Shown here one piece after another: positions 54,950 through 64,000 of a stretch of DNA of 64,000 bases (within the stretch, counting starts at the first letter, position 1; every line of letters begins with the position of its first letter). A model generated the notes under the pieces. It was not told where the DNA came from, made no database searches, and saw only the letters and a list, made by a program, of their open reading frames with translations. Source of the DNA: Cinnamomum chago (taxonomy: Eukaryota > Streptophyta > Magnoliopsida > Laurales > Lauraceae); NCBI GenBank assembly GCA_038049695.1, contig CP142454.1, positions 75,059,501 through 75,123,500 of the forward strand. The letters run 5' to 3'. Position numbers and translations under genes: made by a program.

Positions 54950-56790
54950 AGTCGAGTCATCTACCATATCGACGCATAATCAATCCACACATACGCGCAC
55001 AACATACACCAAATCAACTTGCCACTGGAGAATCAAAAGCTCAAAGCTTATGCGAGTTACCTGCTCATGCATGACATCTTCTCAAAAAACCAGCAAGATG
55101 ATCATACTAGGCAATTGAACTGTGTCCATCTAAAAGCACTTGATGAGTTTTGCTAAGAAAAAAATCCGTGCTGAGGAAAATCTGTTAAGTTTTTCCCCAT
55201 TGGACTTCAAAAAGAAAAGGCCAAAAACTGAAGATGATGAAGGTGATACTCGACCTCCAATGACTTTTGTGTTCCAAGCAAAGCGTGAAAAAGGCCCATA
55301 TCATTATGCCACGAATATTATTTCTGTTGGAATAGATATCCCTATTTTAAGTCTATATATAGATGATACTCCTCAAAGAAAAAATGAGGATTTTATCAAG
55401 ATTTGGAGTCAGTGAGTTTATTTTGTCCAAGTTGCTAGAAAATGGGATAGCAATTATCTATTCCAAATTCTACCACCATCCTTAGTAAGCAAAGCAAGAA
55501 ACTGGTGGAATTTCCTCCCAGATGAGAAGAAACATTCTCCTTAGTAAGCAAAGGCAGAAACTGGTGGAATTTCCTCACAGATAAGAATAAACATTCTTTT
55601 TTTCCTTAAGGAATAAGAAAATTTTCCAAAAGACTGATTCTTGAAGTAATAGCAGATCCTATTCCTGCCTTTGGCACAGACACATTTTTGTTCGCCAGAA
55701 GAAGGCTCAAAGATCTCAGTTATTTTGAAGAATATGCGGAGAAATATTTGCAAGAGGCATGTAGAATTGGCATGCTTAGATTTGCAACTACAAATGTGCA
55801 GTTCCTAGCTTCATCACCTGAATGACTTGGTAATTTTTCCTTGAAGATGAGTCACTTAAGGCATGTTTGTATAGAAAAAAAATAGAATAGAGTGAAGTTA
55901 AATGGGCCCTAACGGTCTAAAATTTCAATTTTATCCCGTTTGGATGAGTCTGGCCCATTAGATGACGTAATGTTGTGAGTCACATGTACTCCATTTCACT
56001 TTAACTCTAAATACTTACATTTCTTTGAGTAAAAGTGGATTCTACTCCAAATCTTAACTTCAAAATAAGCATCCAAATGGAGTAAAGTAAAGTACTCTAC
56101 TTTAACTTTAACCTATTTCTCTTCACTACACTCCACATGTGAAATCCACTTCATTTAACTCCATTCCTCACTTATCTAGACAGGCCCAAGGATGCTTTTA
56201 ATTGATCTTATTCAAAAGGTTCGACAAGAACTGAAAAATCACCGTTAGGAATATTTGACAAAAAAAAATGCCAAAAGCCCCTTCTTCAATCTGTTTCCAA
56301 ATTGAAGGTGACGAAGCCTATGATCTACCAAGAATGCATGCCAAGTTTTGCAAAACAAAGCAGAACAAAAAAATTTAAAAACCCTTCCAAGTTTTTTCGA
56401 TGTGTTTTGCCTATAAAAAGTCATGACATTATGCAAAAAAAATTTCCTGCCAAAGCGCCAAAGCAAATCAAGTTCATGTTCGAGATTGCCCAAATTGACC
56501 AAGACCGGGAAATGATCGAAATAGAAGAAAAATATGAAGAATCGCTGAATTATGGCGAAGACATCTACAAGCTATCCTCACATGCTTGAATAAACATGTT
56601 AAAAATGTCTTTGCTTATAACTCATATTCCAATGATGAGTTTTGCAGAATGGATGCTAGCAGCCTTCTAGATCTCGAAAGAGATATTGCCTCTACAAGCT
56701 CGGCATATTATGAAATTGATGACAAAAGTTCGTCATCGGACGAAGGGAAAGAGAGCAAAAGGTTGAACCTGCTCTCCAAATCACTTCACC
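54950..56790 (+). pseudogene. Gag- or coat-like coding relic, class uncertain
   Basis: A series of plus-strand frames, broken by stops and frameshifts, reads like one protein. It has a Lys-rich start (55140, FAKKKIRAEENLLSF), FVFQAKREKGPYHYATN, an ILPPSLVSKARNWWNFLPD segment (about 55470-55530) partly duplicated at 55540, and ARRRLKDLSYFEEYAEKYLQ (55693). After the MITE at 55860-56186 come basic and acidic tails ending near 56780 (YYEIDDKSSSSDEGKESK). The W-W-F-L and coil-like parts recall gag/coat regions of LTR elements or of endogenous pararetroviruses (Caulimoviridae). I see no RT, protease or movement domain, so the class is undecided. Clearly inactive. Confidence 0.4.
55860..56186. mobile_element. 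PIF/Harbinger-like MITE
   Basis: Ends GGCATGTTTGTATAGA and, reversed, GGCCTGTCTAGATAAG. Flanking TAA and CAA may be a decayed 3-bp TSD. Interior arms are inverted (GTTAAATGGGC and CATTTAAC words). It splits the coding relic around it. Confidence 0.55.
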
Positions 56791-56804
56791 CCGATAGGAG
56801 CATT

Positions 56805-56808
<4 letters not shown>

Positions 56809-56842
<34 letters not shown>
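56809..56842. repeat. (AT)n microsatellite
   Basis: About 17 AT dinucleotides, at the border between the coding relic and the orphan CNL leader. Confidence 0.95.
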
Positions 56843-56846
<4 letters not shown>

Positions 56847-56919
56847 CGCCTAATAAGTGTCCATCAGGTTTAAGACCCAAAACTGGCCTGTTAACGTTTG
56901 GTACCACCTTAGTCCAGTT

Positions 56920-58240
56920 TGACCTAAAAGTTTGTCGAAGCCTGCTTATAGAGACCAGTACCGGGGCCTGATTTAGGCTCATGACAGCTTTACATTTCAA
57001 AGTTCTCATTCTCCTTCTTTGAATGACCTGTTATGTTGTTTTGTCTTTTAATAACTGATTCACAGAAGTGCGGTTTTTCTTTTCTTTTGTTACCCGCAGT
57101 TGAAAAACCTAAGCTCCGGCTTAGGGGCTTAAAAAAAAAAAAAGAAACCAATAAGGTCCGGATGTTGAATGATGTGTGGCTTGCTTTGATGTGTTTATCA
57201 TGACACTAATTCTTGTGAAGTTGTCTGGGCTTGCTTTTCTTTATGAGATGTTTTTCTTGTCTACTTTACTTTCATTGTTGCATTTTCTTTTTGAGATCTT
57301 CTAACGTTGAGATGACTGGAAGTGTGCCAGCCTAGAGGTTTTTATAGCGTTCACACTTCTTAAAATATTACACTTTGGATGGTTCTCAGAAATTCAAAGG
57401 GTATTTTAAAATGATGGGTTTATTAAAATCCAATTATATTTCTCTTACAGACTTACACGTTGAAAATCTTTTGAAGTTGGAAAATATGCCTCTCTAGCTA
57501 ATCTTATTTCCAAGAAACTGAAATAGATGACATCAATCAGCACTTTGAATTTGAAAATGGCTATTTCTATAGATTTCCATGCACTTCTAACTACCAAATA
57601 TCCTATTAGCTGAGTTACAGCTTTGGAACAATGAAGAAACAAGCTTAAGAACAAATATCCTATTTTTCAAACACAAAGGAGAATAAAGAACTGAATATTC
57701 CTCATACATGTACTACAAAATAGGAAGATAAGGAAATTGAGTTCTTATGGGCTGCAACGAAATAGGATAATTTAGAAATATAGTACATACCTGATCAGAA
57801 TTTAGCAAAGAGAAGGTACTTAGAACTTTGCTTCGAATTGCTGTTTTCCCAAACCACTTGTGAGAGATATTATGAATCGAATCTGAATTATGGCATATAT
57901 GAAAATCAGTCATACTAGAACGAGAAGGAAGTAATTGGATAAGGTTTGCAAGACTAGTATTCACCACTGCTTGAAGTAATTGGATAAGGTTCCTTATCCA
58001 AGACTTGTATTCACCACTGCTTATAAAGAGACTCAAAAGGAACAAGTAAATGATTAGGGGTATTTTCGTTATAAAGGCATAAAATGGCATCCAACGGTTA
58101 TATATTTTCGTTCTAACGTGTTCGGTTGTGATTCAGCTGACAACTGAAAGTAATTAAAAGCAGTCACAGCTGGAAGTAATTAAAAATTTGAAGGAATCTT
58201 CTCAATTTCTCATGCTAGGGTACCATGTAGGAAAAATGGG
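56920..58240 (-). other. Orphan CNL leader/promoter copy without coding region
   Basis: Collinear with 26930-29300 of block copy 1 but without the MULE. It has the GGGCCTGATTTAGGC segment, GATGTGTGGCTTGCTTTGATG, the leader donor (minus strand CTGATCAG/GTATGTAC at 57791) and the sequence up to GGAATCTTCTC near 58190. No CNL coding sequence lies next to it; the left end meets an (AT)n run. A partly repeated segment (57929-58022, CACTGCTT units) is specific to this copy. Confidence 0.75.
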
Positions 58241-58382
58241 CAGTGTACACCCTCTACCATCAATATATAGATTTTGACTAGTCATGCTCGGATTTTAAGA
58301 GGGAGAAAATGGCAGCTTTACAGCAAGTTAATTCCCGTCAGTGTGCAATGTCAAATCTCATCTTTCTAAGTCCTTTCTTAAA

Positions 58383-59498
58383 GGGTGTTAATATTTACAC
58401 CTATGGGGATGGCCATGTCTAAGACTCTATCACACCAATCACGTCATCGTAATTTTCTTTTATCCCCACACATGACACATCATTCTCTTCCTCACACACA
58501 GGCCACCTCCATCCTCTCTTCTTCTCATCACAGAGCTCAATTTTGTAAATGGAGTCAGCCTCTGTACAATTTCGGATAGCAGCCCACTTATCAAAAGGCA
58601 CGATCATCCTTTATCAAGATGGTTGCTCAGGTCCCCTTTACACGATGTATAGTTCAGATTGCCATTGGTGACCCACCTGACCTCCCCTGTCTCCAAAAAT
58701 GGAATTATCTCCTTTTCTTCTTCACTACCGTTATGCCCCCTTTGGGTCTTTGGATGGTGGACCAAATAGAGCCCACTTTACATGGGTCCAAATCCTTAAT
58801 GTCGCCCCACCATGTCCGGTCCGATGGGCAGACCAGATCTGCAATCGGATCAACCAGTGGGTCCCACAACCGGCTGATGTCCAAAACTAGTTATTTTCCC
58901 CTCAATCACACCTTCGCTTATCAATCTAATGGATGGTGGGTCAGGGGTGTCCACTGCCTATGAGATCAGCCCCTCTACAGTCGTCCGTGAGTCCTCCTTC
59001 AGATCCATGGATCAGATCTTACATCAGGGGCCACCTGGATCCCATAGTCCCAAAACACATATATAATCCTTGCGTGGATTTTATTACAAAAGGCATTTCT
59101 TGATCTCTCCCAGTAATATACAGGTTTTCATGGATTTCATGATTCCAAGGTATTTGAAGGGGGCTCCCAAAGTGAACACATGGCAACTGCAGTTTTTTAA
59201 CAAGTGTGATTTGAGCATAAAAGAACGTTTTGACCATTCTTCGATCTAGTCAATGTTTAGATATGATTAAATGGGCGTCTCGGATTTGATTTGATGTGAT
59301 TATGGTGGCATTATTGTAATTGCAGCCGCTCATGTGTTGCAGAGATGATGGGTCCCATCACAATGACAATAGAGGCGGACGTTTCAGTGAGTATAGTCAA
59401 GTAATAAAATCAGGACAGGCCCAGTATCTCTTCAGTCTAATCAAATAGGGTAGGGTTAGTGTAAATATTAAGTAGAGTGGGTGTATATAGAAATTCCC
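58383..59498. mobile_element. Non-autonomous DNA transposon, probably hAT
   Basis: 1116 bp, ends GGGTGTTAATATTTACACC and, reversed, GGGAATTTCTATATACACC. Flanked by a perfect 8-bp TSD TTCTTAAA (58375-58382 and 59499-59506). Interior includes TGGATGGTGGACC and GATGGTGGGTC motifs. No transposase; ORFs inside are not recognisable. Confidence 0.75.
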
Positions 59499-59528
59499 TT
59501 CTTAAATCCTTGTCTGTTATTTCTTTTA

Positions 59529-60440
59529 GGGCACGTTTGGTAAACGGTGAAGAATCCTATATTTAGAGGATTCTCTCCATCTCCAAAGAAAGCCACAATC
59601 CTCAAGTAGAATTCCCAATGAAAGTTCCATGTTTGGATGGAGGGAGGATTCTTATAAGTTGTAGAATGTATGATCCAATTGATGTTTATACATGTATCTC
59701 AAGATAAAGTAAGGATCAACGGTTATAATTTGGTCACCTTACCGTGTTTGACCGTCCAAAACTAATGACCGGTTTTGATGTTGATCGTGGACCCCACATA
59801 AACCCAAAAATGAGAAAAAACGGATTGTTTTCAATAATAATTTGCTCAGTAATACATTTTGGCAAATGTCCCTCACGATTTTGCAAATATCTCAACATCT
59901 AAGATGAATCAACGGCTGAAATTTTGGGACATAGCCGTTATGGACCTTCTTAACATAATTAACGGTTCAGATCTTGATTTTGGGGCCCACAGGAACCAGA
60001 AAATTGAAAACAAGGGACTGTGTTTAATCCCGTTTTTTGGCCCACTGCATCACAGAATATGGCATTTTGACGGTTTGGACGATTTTGCAAATATCTCAAG
60101 ATCTAAGATGAATCAACGGCTGAAATTTTGGGAGATAGCCGTTTTGGACCTTCTTAACAATATTATCGGTTCAGATCTTGATTGTGGGGCCCAAAAAAAC
60201 CAAAAAAACGCAAAAACCGGTCCCACCTATATTAACGTCAGATTCACTGTAGCTCCGCAAATCCGCGAGTTTGTGGATTCCGCGGATCCTATGGGGGGGT
60301 GTCTGACTTCCAAAATAATTGCAAACAAGGATTTCTCTCTTCCTCCCTGTGCTTTTCCACGCTGATCCAAACGTGGATTTTCCACGGAATTGCGGAAAAA
60401 TGACAGAAATCCTCTCTGAGGATGTGTACCAAACATGCCC
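59529..60440. mobile_element. MITE-like element with internal direct repeat
   Basis: Ends GGGCACGTTTGGTAAAC and, reversed, GGGCATGTTTGGTACAC, of PIF/Harbinger style. TSD unclear (TTA against TGA). Inside, a segment of about 150 bp starting ATTTTGCAAATATCTCAA occurs twice (about 59877 and 60080). This creates a 168-codon open frame whose two halves resemble each other. Confidence 0.7.
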
Positions 60441-61085
60441 TGAAGAAAAATCCTTTTCTGTTGGAGCCGTGCACAGTCTCCGCACCGCTGCGGCGCTGCC
60501 CCCCGGAATTTAAATCCTACAGTGTCTTTAATAAATGAATTTATTTGCGTCCTGCACCAAACCTGTCCGCCCATCAATGTCAATGACAGTCGATTTAAGC
60601 CACCATATGAAACTGACATTTGGTGAGATTTTATTTAAATAAGTGCAGCTCACCAGTAAGATTGAACAAGTAAACACACAAAATATAAGCTTAGTAAGAG
60701 ATGGATTACATTTTATTTATTTAAGTCAACCCAACAAATTTAATTTTGGTGAAATTCTGAGAATGTCTTAAGACTAGATACATCCAAAGTGATAAGAGAT
60801 TTATACCCAAACGTGAGTCTTCTTGTAAATCCAAATACAAGACTTAATTAAATTATTTAACTAGGTTATCTAGGCTTTTTGGTGCATTAAGATGAGGTTT
60901 ATAGTCTCTCCTCTAGGTCACTAAAACAAAAGTATATCCCACATCAGTGGGCAGTGTGTGTTGGTGGTTTAAGAGGCTCCAATGAGCACCTAAAGATGGG
61001 TATGATTTCTCCTTTTTCATTAATGAGGTAGGGGAGCATTGATATTAGATTAGAAATGGAAAATATTTGATGGCTATAAATTTTA
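60441..61085. other. No recognisable gene
   Basis: A short GC-rich patch (60465-60505) with CCGCACCGCTGCGGCG, then AT-rich sequence. No exon seen. Confidence 0.45.
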
Positions 61086-61390
61086 AAAGAGCTTTTTATA
61101 TATACCCCCCTAAGGTTTATATGATTTGTAAATAAACTCCTGAGGTTTTAGTATTTACATATAAACCCCTACCTTTTCATTTCAATACCTTTCATGTCCC
61201 CATAATAATCAGTATTTCTAGTGAAAATGGGTAATGATTATAGGATTTGTACTGAACTTTTATAAAAATTAGAACTTTCCCCTTATATTAATTGAGCAAA
61301 TATGAGTATATTATTAATTACCAAAATTTCATTATTGTGTCCTCATTCCCAACGGTCTCTCTCAATAACTTTTAATGCACATGAATCCTA
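61086..61390 (-). mobile_element. Partial MULE, inverted relative of 27082-27910
   Basis: GAGCTTTTTATATATACCCCC at the left and the following TGTAAATAAAC words match the TIR of the MULEs in the CNL leader intron. The rest, read on the minus strand, follows 27510-27900 down to TCATGTGCATTAAAAG. Only one end is recognisable. Confidence 0.65.
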
Positions 61391-62690
61391 ATTATATATT
61401 TTTAATTGCATTGATCTTAGAAAATGGAAATTGCAGAAAATAGAACTGAATAATCCTTTTTTGCATTCACTGTATGATGGTTGGCATTTTTGTTCTATAT
61501 GATGTATATCATCTTTTGCAATGGAAATGCAATTCATTTTTATCATTTTGTAAAAAAGAGTTATGTTTGAATGGAGATGTTGTGTGAATGAAAAATGGAT
61601 GAATGGAGAGGCTTGATATATAGTTGATCTTTAGTATAATCTCCAAAAGATGGGTTAATGGATACCCATAGAGCAACTAAAAACTTAGTTGTCTCCACCT
61701 AACATCTATCGTTGGAAGCTTTTCCTTCAAATCATCTATCGGTACATGGAGAGGCTTGATATGAATATGTGATGGAATGTATTGTGATGGAGTGATGTGC
61801 ATTAATTGTGGATTGTGGAATAATGTTTTTTGTGAATGAAATATTTCTATTTTTGTGAATAGGTGAGTTTGTGGATGTTATGAAATGCAATATGTTTAGT
61901 TGTTAAATGTTGAATGAAGCTGTGAAATGGTGGTTTAAAATATGAATTGTTTAGTTTATGAACGGTAAAAGGAGAAGTTTGATGGTAGTGGCTGTCAAAT
62001 GCATTTGAGAAATGTCATGGTGGGTTATGGTGAAACCGGTTTCTATAATTGGTGACTAGTAATTAAAAACTTGAAGGAATCTTCTTGATATCTCACATGG
62101 GTAGGGTAGGGTACCCCTGTAGAAAAATTGAGACAGCTGTGGACGAGCGCCGGAAGAGGAAGCGTTTCTATCCACTCACTAGGAGTGGATGAGTGGATAG
62201 GATTATGACATGTGTTTCGTCGGTGAGTTTTAGGATTAAAATCAATGGGAGCCTCTCCAAGATTAGTTGGCCTTAGAGGGCCGGCTTAGCGAAATAGATG
62301 ATAATCTCCCTTGTTTGGCAACCTAGCTAAGTAAGGCGGATTGAAATAAAGCCTTTTTTAACCGGACAAGAAAAGACTAGGGATTATATCAAAAGTATAA
62401 AATTTAAAATTTACCCCTTTCATTAAAAAAATATTCAAAAAATAGGCCACTAAACGACAAAAACTCATCTACTTTTGACCCAAAAAATAAAAAAGATTCT
62501 TTCTCAAGCAACTAAAAATAAAACTTCAGCATGCTATGATTAGACCCCTTAATATTTTTATTCTATCTTCATTTAAGGCATCACTTCACTTCACTTCACC
62601 CTACAAGTATTTTTACCAAATATACCTCGGCTATTGTGAAGCCTTCAACAGATATCTCCAAAGTAGGGATACCAGAATGTTAGTGTTTTA
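61391..62690. other. No gene; small hairpin and leader-like snippet
   Basis: A snippet at 62060-62140 (CTTGAAGGAATCTTCT ... GGGTACC) matches the outer part of the CNL promoter region (29255-29295, 58190-58230). An 11-bp inverted repeat CTATCCACTCA/TGAGTGGATAG lies at 62168-62200. No exon recognised. Confidence 0.45.
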
Positions 62691-63180
62691 GTTGGCAATT
62701 CATTAGGTTTTGGAACAAAACTCAAGTCTAAATCGAGTTGTAAATTTTTAATTTTTAGATATGGACTGTGACGAGGCTTCTCATTGAAAACTGATGGAAG
62801 AAACAGGAAGATAGCCAGAATTCAGGTGCACAGAGGTTCCTTGAGCCAGAGTGCTGGCTCCCTCAAGCGAGTAGAACCCCTTGCTTGAGTGAGCTTTGCT
62901 GGATGCTACCCTTCGAGACAGTGGAGGCTCTCGCTCGAGCGACCCTCGGGATTTTTGTCTATGCAAATTAGAAACCCTTTTCCGAGTTTCTCTCCAATTG
63001 CTATACTTGTTCCACACGAACTAAGAAACCCTAGCATGACCTCTTGGCCTACTTGAACACACTCTTGCAACTGGGAAATGTTCTTTAAGCCCTTGTAAAT
63101 TTCTTTACATAGTGCTTGGCTTCCATTGGTCTCGGTGATCTGACCCATGGTTTTTTCAGAGTAGGATTTTCCACGTAAAA
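62690..63180 (-). mobile_element. LTR-like relic, minus strand
   Basis: The sequence at 62700-62760, reversed, ends ACTTGAGTTTTGTTCCAAAA after TTACAACTCGATT, matching 498-530. It also has CTCGCTCGAGCGA-type palindromes (62930), often found in plant LTRs. No TSD or partner found. Confidence 0.4.
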
Positions 63181-63239
63181 AACCGCGTGCCTCTTGCTTT
63201 TTTTTGTGGTTGATTGAAATAATGCTAGGTTGGTTTAAT

Positions 63240-63690
63240 TACTTCTAGTATTAATTGAAAGTCCAGGATCCGAACCCTACAGGGGGGTGAATAAGGTGAG
63301 TTAGACTTTATTGACCAATTATGCCAAATTTTAACTTATTTAAATTAATTAGTCACAAGTGATGCTATAGAACTAAAGTGCGGAAGCTATAAAAAAAAAT
63401 TACCGCAACTCATCCACCATAACACAAGATTTATAGTGGTTCGGCCTCAATGCCCAGATCCACTACCGGCTTGTGTTCTTATACTCTACTGGATTTCCAC
63501 TATGTATGCTTTTCACTAGGCTAAGCAATAACATTTACATTATGCTTTTCAAGGCTAAGTAATAACCTCTTGGGTTTTATGGTTCACCCCTAACCATACA
63601 CTTATGCTTTTATAAGGCTAAGCAATAACCTATACAACCAAAATGTTATTTCTCTCTCTAAGTAGTGTCTAAAGTACACTTGATGGAGAC
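63240..63690. other. Dispersed-repeat-like sequence
   Basis: CCCTACAGGGGGGTGAATAA (63277) and TATAGTGGTTCGGCC (63434) are words I associate with plant retroelement copies. Also three GGCTAAGCAATAACCT-type repeats (63521, 63562, 63616). No ORF of note. Confidence 0.35.
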
Positions 63691-64000
63691 AGTGGCGGAC
63701 CGATGTCTATTCACCTGGGTGCACCTGCACCCGGTGAATTTTGAAAATCCTATTAAATGGATATGGGTCAGACAGCCATGCCCCACTTAACAATGCATCT
63801 TGCACCCCATTTAAATCAAGCCCATATGTAAAATGCACCCATGACCTGATGACCCACCCACATCAAATCTAACAATCCTCATTTGAGTCATTTCCCCCAA
63901 AACCCATCGATTGAAAACCCTTCTCCCTCTCCAACCCTTCTTCCTCTAATCCTCTCTCCACACCACATCGCACCCCAAAACCCTCTAATCTCTGATCTCT
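63691..64000. mobile_element. hAT element, left end only
   Basis: Begins CAGTGGCGGACC, the same terminus as the hAT at 53742. The other end lies beyond the window. GATGGAGA (63683-63690) would be its left TSD. Confidence 0.5.

Noticed and set aside
59859..60365. 168-codon ORF as a host gene
   Set aside because: It lies wholly within a MITE-like element and arises from an internal direct repeat; no family recognised.

Overview
The window looks like nuclear DNA of a flowering plant. It has introns with GT/AG borders, CC-NB-ARC-LRR (CNL) resistance genes, L1- and RTE-type LINEs, tRNA-derived SINEs, hAT and Mutator-like elements, and copia- and gypsy-type LTR material. Nothing visible fixes the species; a woody, non-grass angiosperm (magnoliid or basal eudicot) is only a guess. 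Gene density is low. I see one complete protein-coding gene, several relics, and mostly transposons, many of which I could delimit by their target-site duplications (TSDs).

Layout. 1-18 kb: a decayed plus-strand FAM135/DUF676 serine-esterase-like gene. Exons at 3.7-4.25 kb and 16.6-17.7 kb keep correct splice phases but carry five in-frame stops. The space between them holds three L1 fragments, a nested hAT pair, an RTE fragment with 55-bp flanking repeats, and a 3 x 126-bp tandem repeat. 18.95-47.3 kb: a block present in three head-to-tail copies, each with a minus-strand CNL gene and about 4 kb of 3' flank. Copy 1 (CDS 23057-26017) is intact. Copy 2 (36185-38708) has a nonsense codon, two frameshifts and a lost 3' end. 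Copy 3 (44684-47687) has a nonsense codon and a frameshift, and its coiled-coil part comes from a different CNL lineage.

Copy 1 has a likely 5'-UTR exon near 28.93-29.06 kb and a 2.9-kb leader intron holding an L1 fragment and a Mutator-like element (MULE). Copy 2 ends at that MULE, so it lacks the leader exon and probably the promoter. A fourth, orphan copy of the CNL leader region, without coding sequence and without the MULE, lies at 56.9-58.2 kb.

47.7-64 kb: transposon-dominated. It holds a MITE whose TIRs are themselves hairpins, a solo gypsy-type LTR with a 5-bp TSD, a copia 5' LTR/PBS/gag relic with a nested hAT, an unclassified gag/coat-like coding relic with a MITE in it, further hAT/PIF-like elements, and an hAT running off the right edge.

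In function, only the CNL at 23057-26017 can be expected to make a full protein, a predicted intracellular immune receptor. Comparing the three copies gives filled/empty sites for several insertions and a partial history of the cluster.
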